Origin: DASRDU01 sp035560235
GTDB taxonomy: Bacteria > Acidobacteriota > Blastocatellia > RBC074
Direction: 5' to 3'
Assembly: GCA_035560235.1 (NCBI GenBank)
Contig: DATMAG010000035.1
Location: 1 to 64,000, forward strand
DNA length: 64,000 nucleotides
The notes beneath the pieces were generated by a model, which was given only the letters and a program-made list of their open reading frames with translations, made no database searches and had not been told where the DNA came from. The stretch's first letter is position 1. Each line of letters starts with the position of its first letter. Shown here in pieces: positions 17,857 to 26,872 of this stretch. Position numbers and translations under genes: made by a program.

Positions 17857-19185
17857 ATGAAACTCAGCCGCAGGTTCACCACACCTCTTTTTCTGATCGC
17901 AGCCGCAGCCGTTCTGTTCTGCGGCATTCTGACAGCGCAGGGATTCAGACGCGCATCTGCCGACAAACGAATCACGGACGCAGCCCGGCGAGCCGCTGCC
18001 CGCAAAGAACACAGGCGCAAGCCGAAGCGCAAAGCCGGGACAGACAACCGGACTGTTCAGGGTGCAGTTGTCACGTCACTGACTGACCGAACCGGCAGCG
18101 GTGGCTTTCAGACTGAACACCATTCGGCCTCCGGCGCGGTGGAACCAGCCGCGGAAGTCTCCCGCTTTGAAGCGTACGATGAGCCTGAAGAAGCCCTGAA
18201 GTTTTACCGGGAGAAACGCCTGCCTGAAGGTGAAACCGAGCTGCCCGTTGAACGCTACTTTGCAGCGCAGGAGCGGATGCGCGAGCTGCCGCAGTATTCG
18301 ACGGCGCGCGGCGTGACGCTGCCCTCACGCGCGGAGATGGCAGTCACGCCTGGCGAACAGCAGCTCGATGCATGGACTTCGCTCGGGCCGGGCAATGTCG
18401 GCGGGCGCACGCGCGCCCTGCTCATTCACCCGCAGGATCCGAATGTGATGTATGCCGCAGGCGTCGCCGGTGGCGTGTGGAAGTCAACCAATGGCGGCGG
18501 CGCGTGGACGCCGCTCGCGGATCTGCTGCCGAATCTGGCGGTCACGTCAATGGCCTTCGATCCGGCGAATCCAAACACGATCTACGCCGGAACCGGCGAG
18601 GGATTTTTCAATGCTGACGGAGTTCGCAGCGCGGGGATTCTGAAAACGACGGACGGCGGGATGAACTGGACGCGGCTGGCAGCGACGGCCACTGCTGATT
18701 TTTATTACATCAACGATCTCGTCGTCAGCCGCAACGATCCGCGCCGCATCTATGCCGCGACGCGCAGCGGCGTCTGGCGTTCGACCGACAGCGGCGAGAA
18801 CTGGACGCGCGTTTTCAGCACGAGCGTTCAGGGCGGCTGTCTCGATCTGGCTGTGCGCACAGACCAGACGACCGATACCTTTTCGCCTCGTGCGGCAATT
18901 TTCAGCAGGCGACGATCTTTCGCAACACGGATGCTGGCGGCTCAGGCACCTGGGACAGCGTTTATACCGAAACCGGAATGGGGCGCACCTCGCTGGCCAT
19001 CGCGCCGTCAAATCAGAGCACCATCTACGCGCTGTCGGCCAGCGTTCAGGCAGGCTCTCAGTATCTGGACGGGATGCACGCCGTCTTTCGTTCAACTGCG
19101 AGCGGCGATCCGGGCAGCTGGTCGGCGCGCGTACGCAACACCAGTCCGCAGAAGATCAACACCGCGCTTCTCTCAAATCCGTTAG
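17857..19185 (+). CDS. BNR/NHL surface protein, 5' fragment (frameshifted gene, part 1 of 3)
   Basis: First part of what appears to be one gene spanning 17857-22987 (about 1710 aa). It has a start with CAGGAGG upstream, a signal peptide (PLFLIAAAAVLFCGILTAQ), a basic linker and Asp-box propeller blades (STNGGGAWTPL, TTDGGMNWTRL, STDSGENWTRV). Real coding in this frame ends near 18880. There the sequence has TTTT where TTTTT would keep the frame and give DTFFASCGNFQQ. Residues encoded after this point, up to 19185, are out of frame and not protein-like. A 1-nt sequencing error or a true frameshift are both possible. Confidence 0.75.
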   Translation: MKLSRRFTTPLFLIAAAAVLFCGILTAQGFRRASADKRITDAARRAAARKEHRRKPKRKAGTDNRTVQGAVVTSLTDRTGSGGFQTEHHSASGAVEPAAEVSRFEAYDEPEEALKFYREKRLPEGETELPVERYFAAQERMRELPQYSTARGVTLPSRAEMAVTPGEQQLDAWTSLGPGNVGGRTRALLIHPQDPNVMYAAGVAGGVWKSTNGGGAWTPLADLLPNLAVTSMAFDPANPNTIYAGTGEGFFNADGVRSAGILKTTDGGMNWTRLAATATADFYYINDLVVSRNDPRRIYAATRSGVWRSTDSGENWTRVFSTSVQGGCLDLAVRTDQTTDTFSPRAAIFSRRRSFATRMLAAQAPGTAFIPKPEWGAPRWPSRRQIRAPSTRCRPAFRQALSIWTGCTPSFVQLRAAIRAAGRRAYATPVRRRSTPRFSQIR

Positions 19186-20015
19186 GTCTGTTTATGACCG
19201 ACTGCCGGTTCGGCACGGCTAATGGCTTCTCGAATCAGGGCTGGTACGACAACGTGATCGCGGTTGATCCGCTCGACCCGAACCGCGTCTGGGCCGGCGG
19301 CATTGATCTCTTTCGTTCGGATGACGGCGGAGCGAACTGGGGCGTCGCTTCGTACTGGTGGGCCGGGCCGCCGAATGAGACTGTGCCTGCGCCTGCCTAT
19401 TCGCACGCCGATCAGCACCTCATAGTCTTTCATCCGCAGTACGACGGCGTGAACAATCAGACGATGTTCGTCGGCAGCGACGGCGGAATCTTCCGGACTG
19501 ACAATGCGCGCGCGCCGGTGGCAGCGGGCAACGCAGGGCCGTGCAATCCTGCCGCTTCGCAGGTGAGGTTCACGCCGCTCAACAACGGCTACGGCGTGAC
19601 GCAGTTCTATCACGGCGCGGTCTATCCTGACGGCAGAAGCTATTTCGGCGGGACGCAGGACAACGGCACAGTCCGTGGCACTGACGCGGCAGGAGCGAAC
19701 GCCTGGGTGCCGATCAATGGCGGCGACGGCGGTTACACTGCTGTTGATCCCTCGAATCCTGACACGCTCTTCGCTTCATTCACCGGCTTCAGCTTCAGGA
19801 AGTCCACTGACAACGGCGCGAATTTCGCTGCGGCCACATTCGGCCTCTCTGACGGCACGAGTTTCATCAATCCTTACGTGAGGATCCGAGCGACCCGCAG
19901 CGCCTGTGGACGGGAGGGACGACCGGCATCTGGCGCACGAACAACGGCGCGGCCCAGTGGCTGCGGGCGAGCGCCGCGATCACGACCGGCGGCGCGACGA
20001 GCGCGCTGGCTGTAG
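18978..20015 (+). CDS. BNR/NHL surface protein, middle fragment (part 2 of 3)
   Basis: Continues the propeller of the preceding fragment in the next frame. Homologous sequence in this frame begins at about 18882 (FASCGNFQQATIFRNTDAGG); the ATG at 18978 is internal. It carries blades such as DPLDPNRVWAGGIDLFRSD and SDGGIFRTD, and a YFGGTQDNGTVRG motif like one in the 4994 protein. Around 19882 the frame breaks again. The sequence reads GTGAGGATCC, and one extra G would join it to DPSDPQRLWTGGTTGIWRT in the third frame. Residues after that, to 20015, are spurious. Confidence 0.7.
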   Translation: MGRTSLAIAPSNQSTIYALSASVQAGSQYLDGMHAVFRSTASGDPGSWSARVRNTSPQKINTALLSNPLGLFMTDCRFGTANGFSNQGWYDNVIAVDPLDPNRVWAGGIDLFRSDDGGANWGVASYWWAGPPNETVPAPAYSHADQHLIVFHPQYDGVNNQTMFVGSDGGIFRTDNARAPVAAGNAGPCNPAASQVRFTPLNNGYGVTQFYHGAVYPDGRSYFGGTQDNGTVRGTDAAGANAWVPINGGDGGYTAVDPSNPDTLFASFTGFSFRKSTDNGANFAAATFGLSDGTSFINPYVRIRATRSACGREGRPASGARTTARPSGCGRAPRSRPAARRARWL

Positions 20016-20035
20016 CGCCGACCGATGCGAACCGG

Positions 20036-22987
20036 GTGCTGATCGGCAGAAGCAACGGATTCATTCTGCGCACCGACTCCGCGCTCACTGCCAACAGTTT
20101 TACAAACTGGCTGGCGACACAACCGCGCAGCGGCTTTGTCTCGTGGGTCACGATTGATCCGGCCAATGCGAACATCGCCTACGCGACTTACTCAACCTTC
20201 GGCGGCACGCACGTCTGGCGCACGATTGACGGCGGCGCGACGTGGACAGGCCTTGATGGATCAGGCAGCAATTCAATTCCTGATCTTCCCGTGCACTGCC
20301 TCGTTGTTGATCCGGTGAACACGGCCCGGCTTTACGTCGGCACTGATCTGAGTGTCTTCGTCTCAACCGACGGCGGAGCGAACTGGGCGGTTGAAAATAC
20401 GGGCTTCGCCCGTGTCGTGACCGAATCGCTCAGCCTCAATGCAGCGAACGGTGTGACCTCGCTTTATGCCTTCACGCACGGGCGCGGCGCGTTCAGAGTC
20501 ACGCTGAATATGAGCGGCTGCAACCATTCGATCTCGCCCGCGACGCGCAGTTTCAGTCGCGAGGGCGGCGATGCGGTCGTCAATGTCACGGTCGCGCCGG
20601 ACGGCTGCACCTGGCGGGCGGAGAGCAATGCATTGTGGATCACTGTCGCGCCAGGTTCCGGCGGCGCCACGAGCGGCACGGTCGCGCTGAAAGTCGCTGC
20701 GAACAACACCATCGGCTCGCGCGCAGGCACAGTCACCATCGCGGGCCGCAGCTTTTCGGTCATTCAGGAAGGGCAGCCTGACGATCAGGCTCCGGCGATT
20801 GTGATCACCTCACCGGCAACACCGACCGTGACGACGACCGCGGGCGTCCTCAATGTTTCAGGCACAGCTTCAGACAATGTGCGGGTGTCATCAGTCGTCT
20901 GGCGAACTGATCGCGGCGCGACTGGAACGGCCTCCGGCACGACGACGTGGGCAGCCGCGGGCATTCCGCTCGCTGCCGGACGCAACCTCATCACCTTCAC
21001 CGCGAGCGACAGCACAGGCAACATCAGCACCGCGAATCTGACAGTCAGCTCAACTCCCGCGAGCCTGCTGACCACGATTGCCGGGAACGGCCTGGCCGGA
21101 TTCAGCGGCGACAACGGCGCGGCGCAGGCGGCGAGCCTCAGCCGTCCGATCAGGCTGGCTTATGACGGCGCAGGCAATCTCTACTTCGCTGACTTCAACA
21201 ATCATCGCGTGCGCCGCGTCGCGCCGAACGGCATCATCACCACCATCGCGGGCAACGGCGTGGCCGGATTCAGTGGCGACGGCGGCCCGGCCACTCAGGC
21301 GCAGCTCAACTTTCCTCTCGGCGTGGCGATTGACAGGGACGGCAGCCTTTACATCACGGAACAGAACAATCACCGGGTGCGCAAAGTCACCGCTGCGACC
21401 GGAGTGATCACCACCATCGCAGGCAGCGGCGCGCTCGGGTCGAGCGGCGACGGCGGCCCGGCCACAGCCGCAGCGATGAATGAACCGCGCGGCCTTGTCT
21501 TTGACAAGGCCGGAAACGCTTACATCGCTGACACGCGCAACAACCGGATTCGCCGCGTCACAACCGACGGACACATCAGCACGTTCGCCGGAACGGGCCG
21601 GGATGATTTCGGCGGCGATGGCGGCCCGGCAAAGGATGCATTTCTGAGCTTCCCGCTCGGACTCGCGCTCGATGCAGCGGGCAATCTTTATATCGGTGAT
21701 TCAGGCAATTCGCGCATTCGTCGGGTCAGTGCGAGCGACGGCGTGATCACCACGGTTGCGGGCAACGGGTTCGTCGGCTTTGACGGCGACGGCGGTCCGG
21801 CCAGGGATGCGACGCTGAATTCTCCGGCTGGCGTCGCAGTTGATGGCGCGGGCAATATTTATTTCGTTGACCAGGGCAATGCCCGCGTGCGGCGCGTCAA
21901 TGCTGCTGACGGCAGGATCAGCACCATCGCCGGAATCGGCGTTCACGGCTACAACGGCGATGGCATTCCCGCGACCGAAGCGCAGCTCAATCAGCCGCGC
22001 CTGCTTTCGGTTGACGCCGCCGGTGATCTTTACATTGCCGATCAGAGCAACAACCGCATTCGCAGGGTAACGATCAGCACTGGCCTCATTATCACGGTTG
22101 CAGGCACCGGCGCGGCAGGCCCGGCTGGCGATGGCGGCTCAGCTCCTGCCGCGCAACTCGCGGTTCCGACCGATGTGCAGCCTGATGGTCAGGGCAATCT
22201 TTACATTGCCGATGGCGGCAATCAGAAGATTCGCCGGACTGTTCCCGCCTCATCCTTCAGCACTGTAGCGAGCGTGCTGGCCGCAAGCTTCAATGCCGCG
22301 ACGGGACTTGCGCCCGAATCAATCAGCGCGGCGTTCGGCCCGAAACTGGCCGCCGCAAGGCAGTCCGCGATGGCCATTCCGCTGCCGCAGGTGCTCGGCG
22401 GCGCGACGCTGAAGGTGAAGGACGCGCTCGGAGTCGAACGCCTGTCACCGCTCTTTTATGCCGACACGGGCCAGATCAACTTCGAGGTTCCGCAGGGCAC
22501 AGCGAGCGGCGTGGCGACGATTACGGTGACGGCGGGCGACGGAACCACTTCGACCGGCACTGCCACAATTTCACCGGTTGCGCCCGGCATCTTCGCCGCC
22601 AATGCAGACGGTCAGGGGCCGGCGGCAGTGCTGATCCTGCGGGTCAGGGCTGACAATTCGACGAGTTTCGAGCCGGTCGCGCAGCCTGACCCGGCGATGA
22701 GCAGGTTCGTCACCCGCCCGATTGACCTCGGCCCCGAAACTGACCGGGTCTTTCTGATTCTGTACGGCACCGGCATTCGTTTCCGCAGTTCGCTTCAGGC
22801 AGTGACCTGCCAGATCGGCGGGACGAGCGCTGAAATGCTCTTTGCCGACAAAGCCCCCGGCTTTGTCGGCCTCGATCAGATCAATGTCGGCCCTTTGCCG
22901 CGCAGCCTGAGCGGGAAAGGCGAGGTGGATGTCGTGCTGACAGTGGATGGCAAAGCGGCAAATACCGTCCGGATCAACATCAGGTAA
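20036..22987 (+). CDS. BNR/NHL surface protein, 3' fragment with BACON-like, NHL and TIGR03437-like domains (part 3 of 3)
   Basis: Genuine coding in this frame starts at about 19884; the GTG at 20036 is internal. Domain order within the 983 residues: last propeller blades (TIDGGATWTGL, STDGGANW) to about 150; a BACON-like domain (CTWRAESNALWITVAPGSGG) to about 250; an Ig-like domain to about 340; and seven NHL repeats (TIAGNGVAGFSGDGGPAT...GNLYIADQSNNRIRRV type) to about 740. The end is the Solibacter-type C-domain (LPQVLGGATLKVKDALGVER, SPLFYADTGQINFEVP, ILYGTGIRFRS). The mixture of propeller types suggests a large extracellular binding protein. It ends 27 bp before the convergent racemase fragment. 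Confidence 0.85.
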   Translation: MLIGRSNGFILRTDSALTANSFTNWLATQPRSGFVSWVTIDPANANIAYATYSTFGGTHVWRTIDGGATWTGLDGSGSNSIPDLPVHCLVVDPVNTARLYVGTDLSVFVSTDGGANWAVENTGFARVVTESLSLNAANGVTSLYAFTHGRGAFRVTLNMSGCNHSISPATRSFSREGGDAVVNVTVAPDGCTWRAESNALWITVAPGSGGATSGTVALKVAANNTIGSRAGTVTIAGRSFSVIQEGQPDDQAPAIVITSPATPTVTTTAGVLNVSGTASDNVRVSSVVWRTDRGATGTASGTTTWAAAGIPLAAGRNLITFTASDSTGNISTANLTVSSTPASLLTTIAGNGLAGFSGDNGAAQAASLSRPIRLAYDGAGNLYFADFNNHRVRRVAPNGIITTIAGNGVAGFSGDGGPATQAQLNFPLGVAIDRDGSLYITEQNNHRVRKVTAATGVITTIAGSGALGSSGDGGPATAAAMNEPRGLVFDKAGNAYIADTRNNRIRRVTTDGHISTFAGTGRDDFGGDGGPAKDAFLSFPLGLALDAAGNLYIGDSGNSRIRRVSASDGVITTVAGNGFVGFDGDGGPARDATLNSPAGVAVDGAGNIYFVDQGNARVRRVNAADGRISTIAGIGVHGYNGDGIPATEAQLNQPRLLSVDAAGDLYIADQSNNRIRRVTISTGLIITVAGTGAAGPAGDGGSAPAAQLAVPTDVQPDGQGNLYIADGGNQKIRRTVPASSFSTVASVLAASFNAATGLAPESISAAFGPKLAAARQSAMAIPLPQVLGGATLKVKDALGVERLSPLFYADTGQINFEVPQGTASGVATITVTAGDGTTSTGTATISPVAPGIFAANADGQGPAAVLILRVRADNSTSFEPVAQPDPAMSRFVTRPIDLGPETDRVFLILYGTGIRFRSSLQAVTCQIGGTSAEMLFADKAPGFVGLDQINVGPLPRSLSGKGEVDVVLTVDGKAANTVRINIR

Positions 22988-23014
22988 AACACGGTGATTG
23001 AAGCGCGACTTTCT

Positions 23015-23380
23015 TCAGGATAAGGGAGGAACTGATGGCGAGGGGGCGTTCATCCAGCGCGGCCCGCACGCCAGCAGCCGCGTTGAATCCAGCACCGGCA
23101 AAGGCGAATTCTCCGGCGTGATAATCAACGGGATTTCCGTGCAACCCAGAATGACGCATTCAGCCCCTCTGGCTTTGAGATCGGCGATGGCCGCGATGAA
23201 CAACTTCGTGGCGGGCGCGCGAAAGATGCCCTGACAAAGCTCGTCGAAGATGGCGGCGTTGAGCTTCTCCCGCACCGGTTCGTCAGGAATCAAACGCTCC
23301 AGCCCGCGCTGCGCCAGCGCCTTTGCGTACACCGTTCCGCTCATCGTCCATCGGTGCCGGGCAAACCCACTCGCTTCCAC
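23015..23380 (-). CDS. Asp/Glu racemase, 3' fragment (frameshifted)
   Basis: C-terminal half of an aspartate/glutamate-type racemase. It contains the second catalytic motif ECVILGCTEIPLII and the usual end PVLDSTRLLA. Real homology in this frame begins near RWTMSGTVYAKAL; the residues before it are read-through from the wrong frame. With one additional base in the GG run at 23353-23354, it joins the 23341-23724 fragment to give a single protein of about 235 aa, normal for the family. Confidence 0.75.
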   Translation of the reverse strand: MEASGFARHRWTMSGTVYAKALAQRGLERLIPDEPVREKLNAAIFDELCQGIFRAPATKLFIAAIADLKARGAECVILGCTEIPLIITPENSPLPVLDSTRLLACGPRWMNAPSPSVPPLS

Positions 23381-23724
23381 CCGTGCGCCACAATCTCACT
23401 ACAGACCACGTCGGCGATGTGCAGGCCCGGCAGGGGCAGCTCGGCGGCGATCTGTTCCAGGACGAGATGGGCGGTGTTGTCCGGGCAGAGATAAAAATCA
23501 GCGCCAGCAGCGGCCACCTGGCGCACGCCTTCCGCCAGATGTCTGGCGACCGCCGCGTAATCGTTCGCTTCCCAGCCCGGCAGGCTCAGGCCCATCGGCA
23601 CGGCGCTCAGCACAATCGGCGGATGCAGATGCGGGCCGAGTTGCGCCGCGCCCGCGTGGCAGGCCGTGAGAAAACATAACGCGCCGCCTTCGGCGCTGTG
23701 CGCGACAACCCCCAGTGTTTTCAT
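23341..23724 (-). CDS. Asp/Glu racemase, 5' fragment (frameshifted)
   Basis: N-terminal half of an amino-acid racemase of the Asp/Glu/hydantoin type (PLP-independent, two catalytic Cys). It starts MKTLGVVAHSAEGGALCF and has the first Cys motif as LCPDNTAHLVLEQ. GGAGGAGG precedes the ATG at 23724. The frame ends early at TGA after GLPGTDGR, where a family member would continue GTRWTMSGT. A 1-nt loss at 23353-23354 explains this. It is the last gene of the leftward group that starts at 27397. The likely substrate (Asp or another amino acid) is not determined. Confidence 0.78.
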   Translation of the reverse strand: MKTLGVVAHSAEGGALCFLTACHAGAAQLGPHLHPPIVLSAVPMGLSLPGWEANDYAAVARHLAEGVRQVAAAGADFYLCPDNTAHLVLEQIAAELPLPGLHIADVVCSEIVAHGWKRVGLPGTDGR

Positions 23725-23907
23725 TTGTCCTCCTCCGTTCCATGGGTTTTGATCGTTCGAACAGCCTGGGAAGTTGTGAATTCAGAGCTGCTATGCCCGG
23801 AACCACAGGATTTTCTCGCGGAACACGGATGAGCCGAACTTGCGGCAGCCCGGTTTTTCATAGATGTGGCGTCCGCCTGGAGGGCGGCGCATTTTTCGCC
23901 TGCACAT

Positions 23908-24393
23908 TCATTGTTCGCCAGCATAATGCCGCGCCGCGCCGGCCACAGGCTCTTCCTGCAACTCAGCCGCTGGCACGGTTTGAAATGACACGACACACCA
24001 GCCGTCCGCGCCGGCCACAGCCTCGTGAAACACGCCCATCGGAATGACCACCCAGTCCGGCTCAGCGGCACGCGGCAGGTAAATATCAGCAGGTTGCGCG
24101 GGGTCGCCGATGCGCATCGTGCCCTGCCCCCGCCAGGCGCGCGTGTATTGCGTGGAGTTCGAGTGTTTGTGAATTTCACTCCTGCCGTGTGGGGCAAAGG
24201 CGAAAACCCACAGTGAGCCTGAGACAGACGCGATGCCGCTCAATTCAAGCCTGGGGAAAACCACTCGCCAGGTCATTCCCACTTCAGGCCGCGCCTGCAA
24301 TTCGGCTTCGCACGCATCACAAGCCTGTTCTATGGCGCGATGACAGCTCGCGTCATTCACCAGCTCAGGCATGATTTGCAGCAGTTGTTGCAC
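23908..24393 (-). CDS. Small cupin-like protein of unknown function
   Basis: A 161-aa protein. The centre has a sugar-cupin-like pattern (APHGRSEIHKHSNSTQYTRAW, about residues 67-87, then PMGVFHEAVAGADGWCVVSF) that would place His residues in a metal-binding beta-barrel; this is my reading of the pattern, not a firm family match. The N-terminal third is helical with several Cys (CHRAIEQACDACEAEL). It begins with GTG at 24393, 10 bp after the stop of the upstream permease gene, so translation is probably coupled. An internal ATG seven codons in is the alternative start. Its place between a permease and a racemase suggests a role in small-molecule handling, without detail. Confidence 0.6.
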   Translation of the reverse strand: MQQLLQIMPELVNDASCHRAIEQACDACEAELQARPEVGMTWRVVFPRLELSGIASVSGSLWVFAFAPHGRSEIHKHSNSTQYTRAWRGQGTMRIGDPAQPADIYLPRAAEPDWVVIPMGVFHEAVAGADGWCVVSFQTVPAAELQEEPVAGAARHYAGEQ

Positions 24394-24402
24394 AGTCAGC
24401 GT

Positions 24403-26823
24403 TCAGTCATATTTCAGCGCCGCAATCGGATTCGTGCGGGCGGCGCGGCGCGCGGGCAGACAGGTTGCCAGTAACGCGGTGGCCGTCAGCAGCAATGCCA
24501 GCCCGATGAAAACCAGTGGATCAAGCGCGCTCACGCCGAACAGCAGGCCTTTCATCAGCCGCGTCAGTCCACCCGCGCCGAGCAGTCCGAGCGAGATGCC
24601 GGAAGTCGTCAGCTTCAGGCCCGCGATGATGACCAGTCTGAGGATGTCGCGCGGTTGTGCGCCGAGCGCCATCCGCAGGCCGATTTCGCTGGTGCGCGCC
24701 GCGACGGAACAGGAGATCACGCCGTAAATACCGATCAGGGCGAGCAATCCTGCCACCAGCGCAAACAGCAGGAACAGGGTCACGGTGAAACGGCGCGGCG
24801 CGAGCGCATCGTCAAGAATCTCGTCCAGTGTGCGCACCTGTGTGACGGGCAGCGTGGGATCAAGATTGCGCAGTTCCTCCCGCAGGGCCTTCGTCACCGT
24901 TTGCGGGTCGGCCTGTGTGCGCACGACCAGCGAAGAGTTGCGCAACGCATTCGGCCAGGTGTTTTGCGCGAGCGGCAGATAAATCGCCGGGTCTGCCCCG
25001 GCTTCCAGCCCGGAGAGCCTGGCGTTGCCGACGACGCCGACGATTTCGCGCCAGCGGGTTCTTTCGAGCGCCAGTTGCAGGCGCTTGCCAATGGGGTTTT
25101 CGCCCGGCCACCGCCGTCGCGCCAGTTCTTCGTTGACGATGAGGACATCGGCGGTTTCGACCGTGTCGTGCTCGTTGAAAGCGCGCCCGCGCAGCAGCGG
25201 AATGCCGATGGCCTCGAAGTAATTCGCGCTGATCGGGCGGTAATCGGCGACCGGGTCGCTGCCAGGCGGCACAGGCTGTCCCTGCGCGGTGTAAGTGACC
25301 GTGGCCAGACCGACCAGCGGCACACGGAAAACGGCGGCGGCCTGCGTGACGCCAGGCACGGCGTTGAAGCGCGCAAGCGCCTTTTCGTAAAAGCGGAATT
25401 GCGATGCCTGGTCGGGATAGCCCGTGAGCGACAACGGCAAAGCCAGCGTCAGGACGTGATGGGACTTGAAACCGGGATCAACGGCGCTGACGGCGCGGAA
25501 GCTGCGCCACAACAAACCTGCGCCGACGAGCAAAACCAGCGCCAGCGCGATCTCGGTTGCGGCCAGAGAGTTCAACCAGCGTTGATTGACGCTGCCCGCC
25601 GTGCCTTTGCGGCTTTCTTTCAACGCCGCGACCAGTTCAGGCCGCGAGGCGCGCAGGGCCGACAGCAGGCCGAACAGCAGGGCGGTCAGAATGGAAATCA
25701 ACAGGGTGAACGCGAGCACACGGCCATCCAGACGAAGCTCATCCAGACGCGGGAGCGCCGCCGCTCTGGTTCTCGCCAGCCATTCGATGCCCTGCCAGGC
25801 GAGCAGCAGGCCGAGTGCGCCACCAGCGAGGCTGAGCAGCACGCACTCGGTCAGCATCTGCCGCACGACGCGCCAGCGGTTGGCGCCGAGCGCGACGCGA
25901 ATGGCGATTTCGGTTTGCCGGCCTGCGGCACGCGCCAGCAGCAGATTCGCCACGTTGACGCAGGCGATGAGCAGGACTACACCGACCGCGCCGAACAGAA
26001 TCCGAAGCCCCAGCCGCACGTTGCCGACGAGCAGCTCGGTGAGCGGCAGCAGCTCTGCGCGCAGGTTTGTGTTGTCGGTCGGGTATTGCTGTTCGAGGCG
26101 CGCGGCGATGACGTCCATCCCGGTCTGCGCCTGCGCGAGGCTGACGCCGTCTTTCAATCTGCCGATGAGGCGGGTATTGGCGAAGCTGCGATTCTGTTCG
26201 CCAGGCAGCGGCACAAATGGAAACCAGACATCCGCGCCCCCCGTCGGCACTGGCAGGCCGGGGAACTTCAACCACGCAGGCAGCACGCCGATCACTGTGT
26301 AAGGGCGGCCTTCGAGCGTGACGCTTTGCCCGATCAGGTGCGGATCAGCGCCGTAGCGGCGTTGCCATAATCCGTAACTGATAAGTGCGACCGACGCCTT
26401 TTCGGGCTGGCCCTCTTCGGGCAAAAAGTCGCGCCCGGCAATGGGACGCACGCCCAGCAGCGTGAGGATGTTTGTCGTCACGCGAACGCCGTTGACGCGC
26501 TCCGGCTCGCCGCGATCCAGCAGACTGAACGAGTCGCCGCGCACTGCGGCCATTTGCGCGAAGCTGCTGCCTTGCGCGCGCCAGTCCTGAAAGTTGGCGT
26601 AAGAGACAGGCCGCTGATTCAGATTCCGTTTGTCATCTCTGGCAAACAGCGCGACCAGCCGCTCCGGTTCGCTGTAAGGCAGTGGCGACAGGAGCACTGT
26701 GTTGACGACGCTGAAAATCGCGCTGTTCGCGCCGATGCCCAGTGCCAGCGTGAAGACGACGACAATGACAAAGCCCGGACGATGGCGCAGGCTGCGCCAG
26801 GCGAAGCGTACATCTGACCACAT
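24403..26823 (-). CDS. ADOP-type ABC permease (MacB/FtsX family, orphan)
   Basis: An 806-aa membrane protein. It starts MWSDVRFAWRSLRHRPGF and continues LALGIGANSAIFSVVNTVLL, the hallmark of the 'acidobacterial duplicated orphan permease' family. The order is helix 1, a MacB-type periplasmic domain, a first FtsX module with three helices (about 280-400, with ACVNVANLLLARAAGRQTEIAIRVALGA), a second periplasmic domain, and a second FtsX module (about 680-806, ending ARRAARTNPIAALKYD). No ATPase gene is adjacent, as is usual for the family. GGAAGGAG precedes the ATG. It lies within a leftward group after a DinB-type gene (49-bp gap) and 10 bp before the cupin-like gene. Its substrate is unknown. 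Confidence 0.9.
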   Translation of the reverse strand: MWSDVRFAWRSLRHRPGFVIVVVFTLALGIGANSAIFSVVNTVLLSPLPYSEPERLVALFARDDKRNLNQRPVSYANFQDWRAQGSSFAQMAAVRGDSFSLLDRGEPERVNGVRVTTNILTLLGVRPIAGRDFLPEEGQPEKASVALISYGLWQRRYGADPHLIGQSVTLEGRPYTVIGVLPAWLKFPGLPVPTGGADVWFPFVPLPGEQNRSFANTRLIGRLKDGVSLAQAQTGMDVIAARLEQQYPTDNTNLRAELLPLTELLVGNVRLGLRILFGAVGVVLLIACVNVANLLLARAAGRQTEIAIRVALGANRWRVVRQMLTECVLLSLAGGALGLLLAWQGIEWLARTRAAALPRLDELRLDGRVLAFTLLISILTALLFGLLSALRASRPELVAALKESRKGTAGSVNQRWLNSLAATEIALALVLLVGAGLLWRSFRAVSAVDPGFKSHHVLTLALPLSLTGYPDQASQFRFYEKALARFNAVPGVTQAAAVFRVPLVGLATVTYTAQGQPVPPGSDPVADYRPISANYFEAIGIPLLRGRAFNEHDTVETADVLIVNEELARRRWPGENPIGKRLQLALERTRWREIVGVVGNARLSGLEAGADPAIYLPLAQNTWPNALRNSSLVVRTQADPQTVTKALREELRNLDPTLPVTQVRTLDEILDDALAPRRFTVTLFLLFALVAGLLALIGIYGVISCSVAARTSEIGLRMALGAQPRDILRLVIIAGLKLTTSGISLGLLGAGGLTRLMKGLLFGVSALDPLVFIGLALLLTATALLATCLPARRAARTNPIAALKYD

Positions 26824-26872
26824 ACTCGCTCCTTCCCGCGATGATTATTTGATCGGGTTGACGGCGCCGGCG

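Noticed and set aside
18870..18895. Programmed frameshift in the BNR/NHL gene
   Set aside because: The T run is short, there is no downstream structure or in-frame slippery motif that I can see, and a second break further on is similar. A 1-nt loss is simpler.
24655..26370. A 571-codon open frame antisense to the ADOP permease
   Set aside because: It is Arg/Gln/Ala-rich low-complexity sequence without any motif, and the permease on the other strand is a clear family member.
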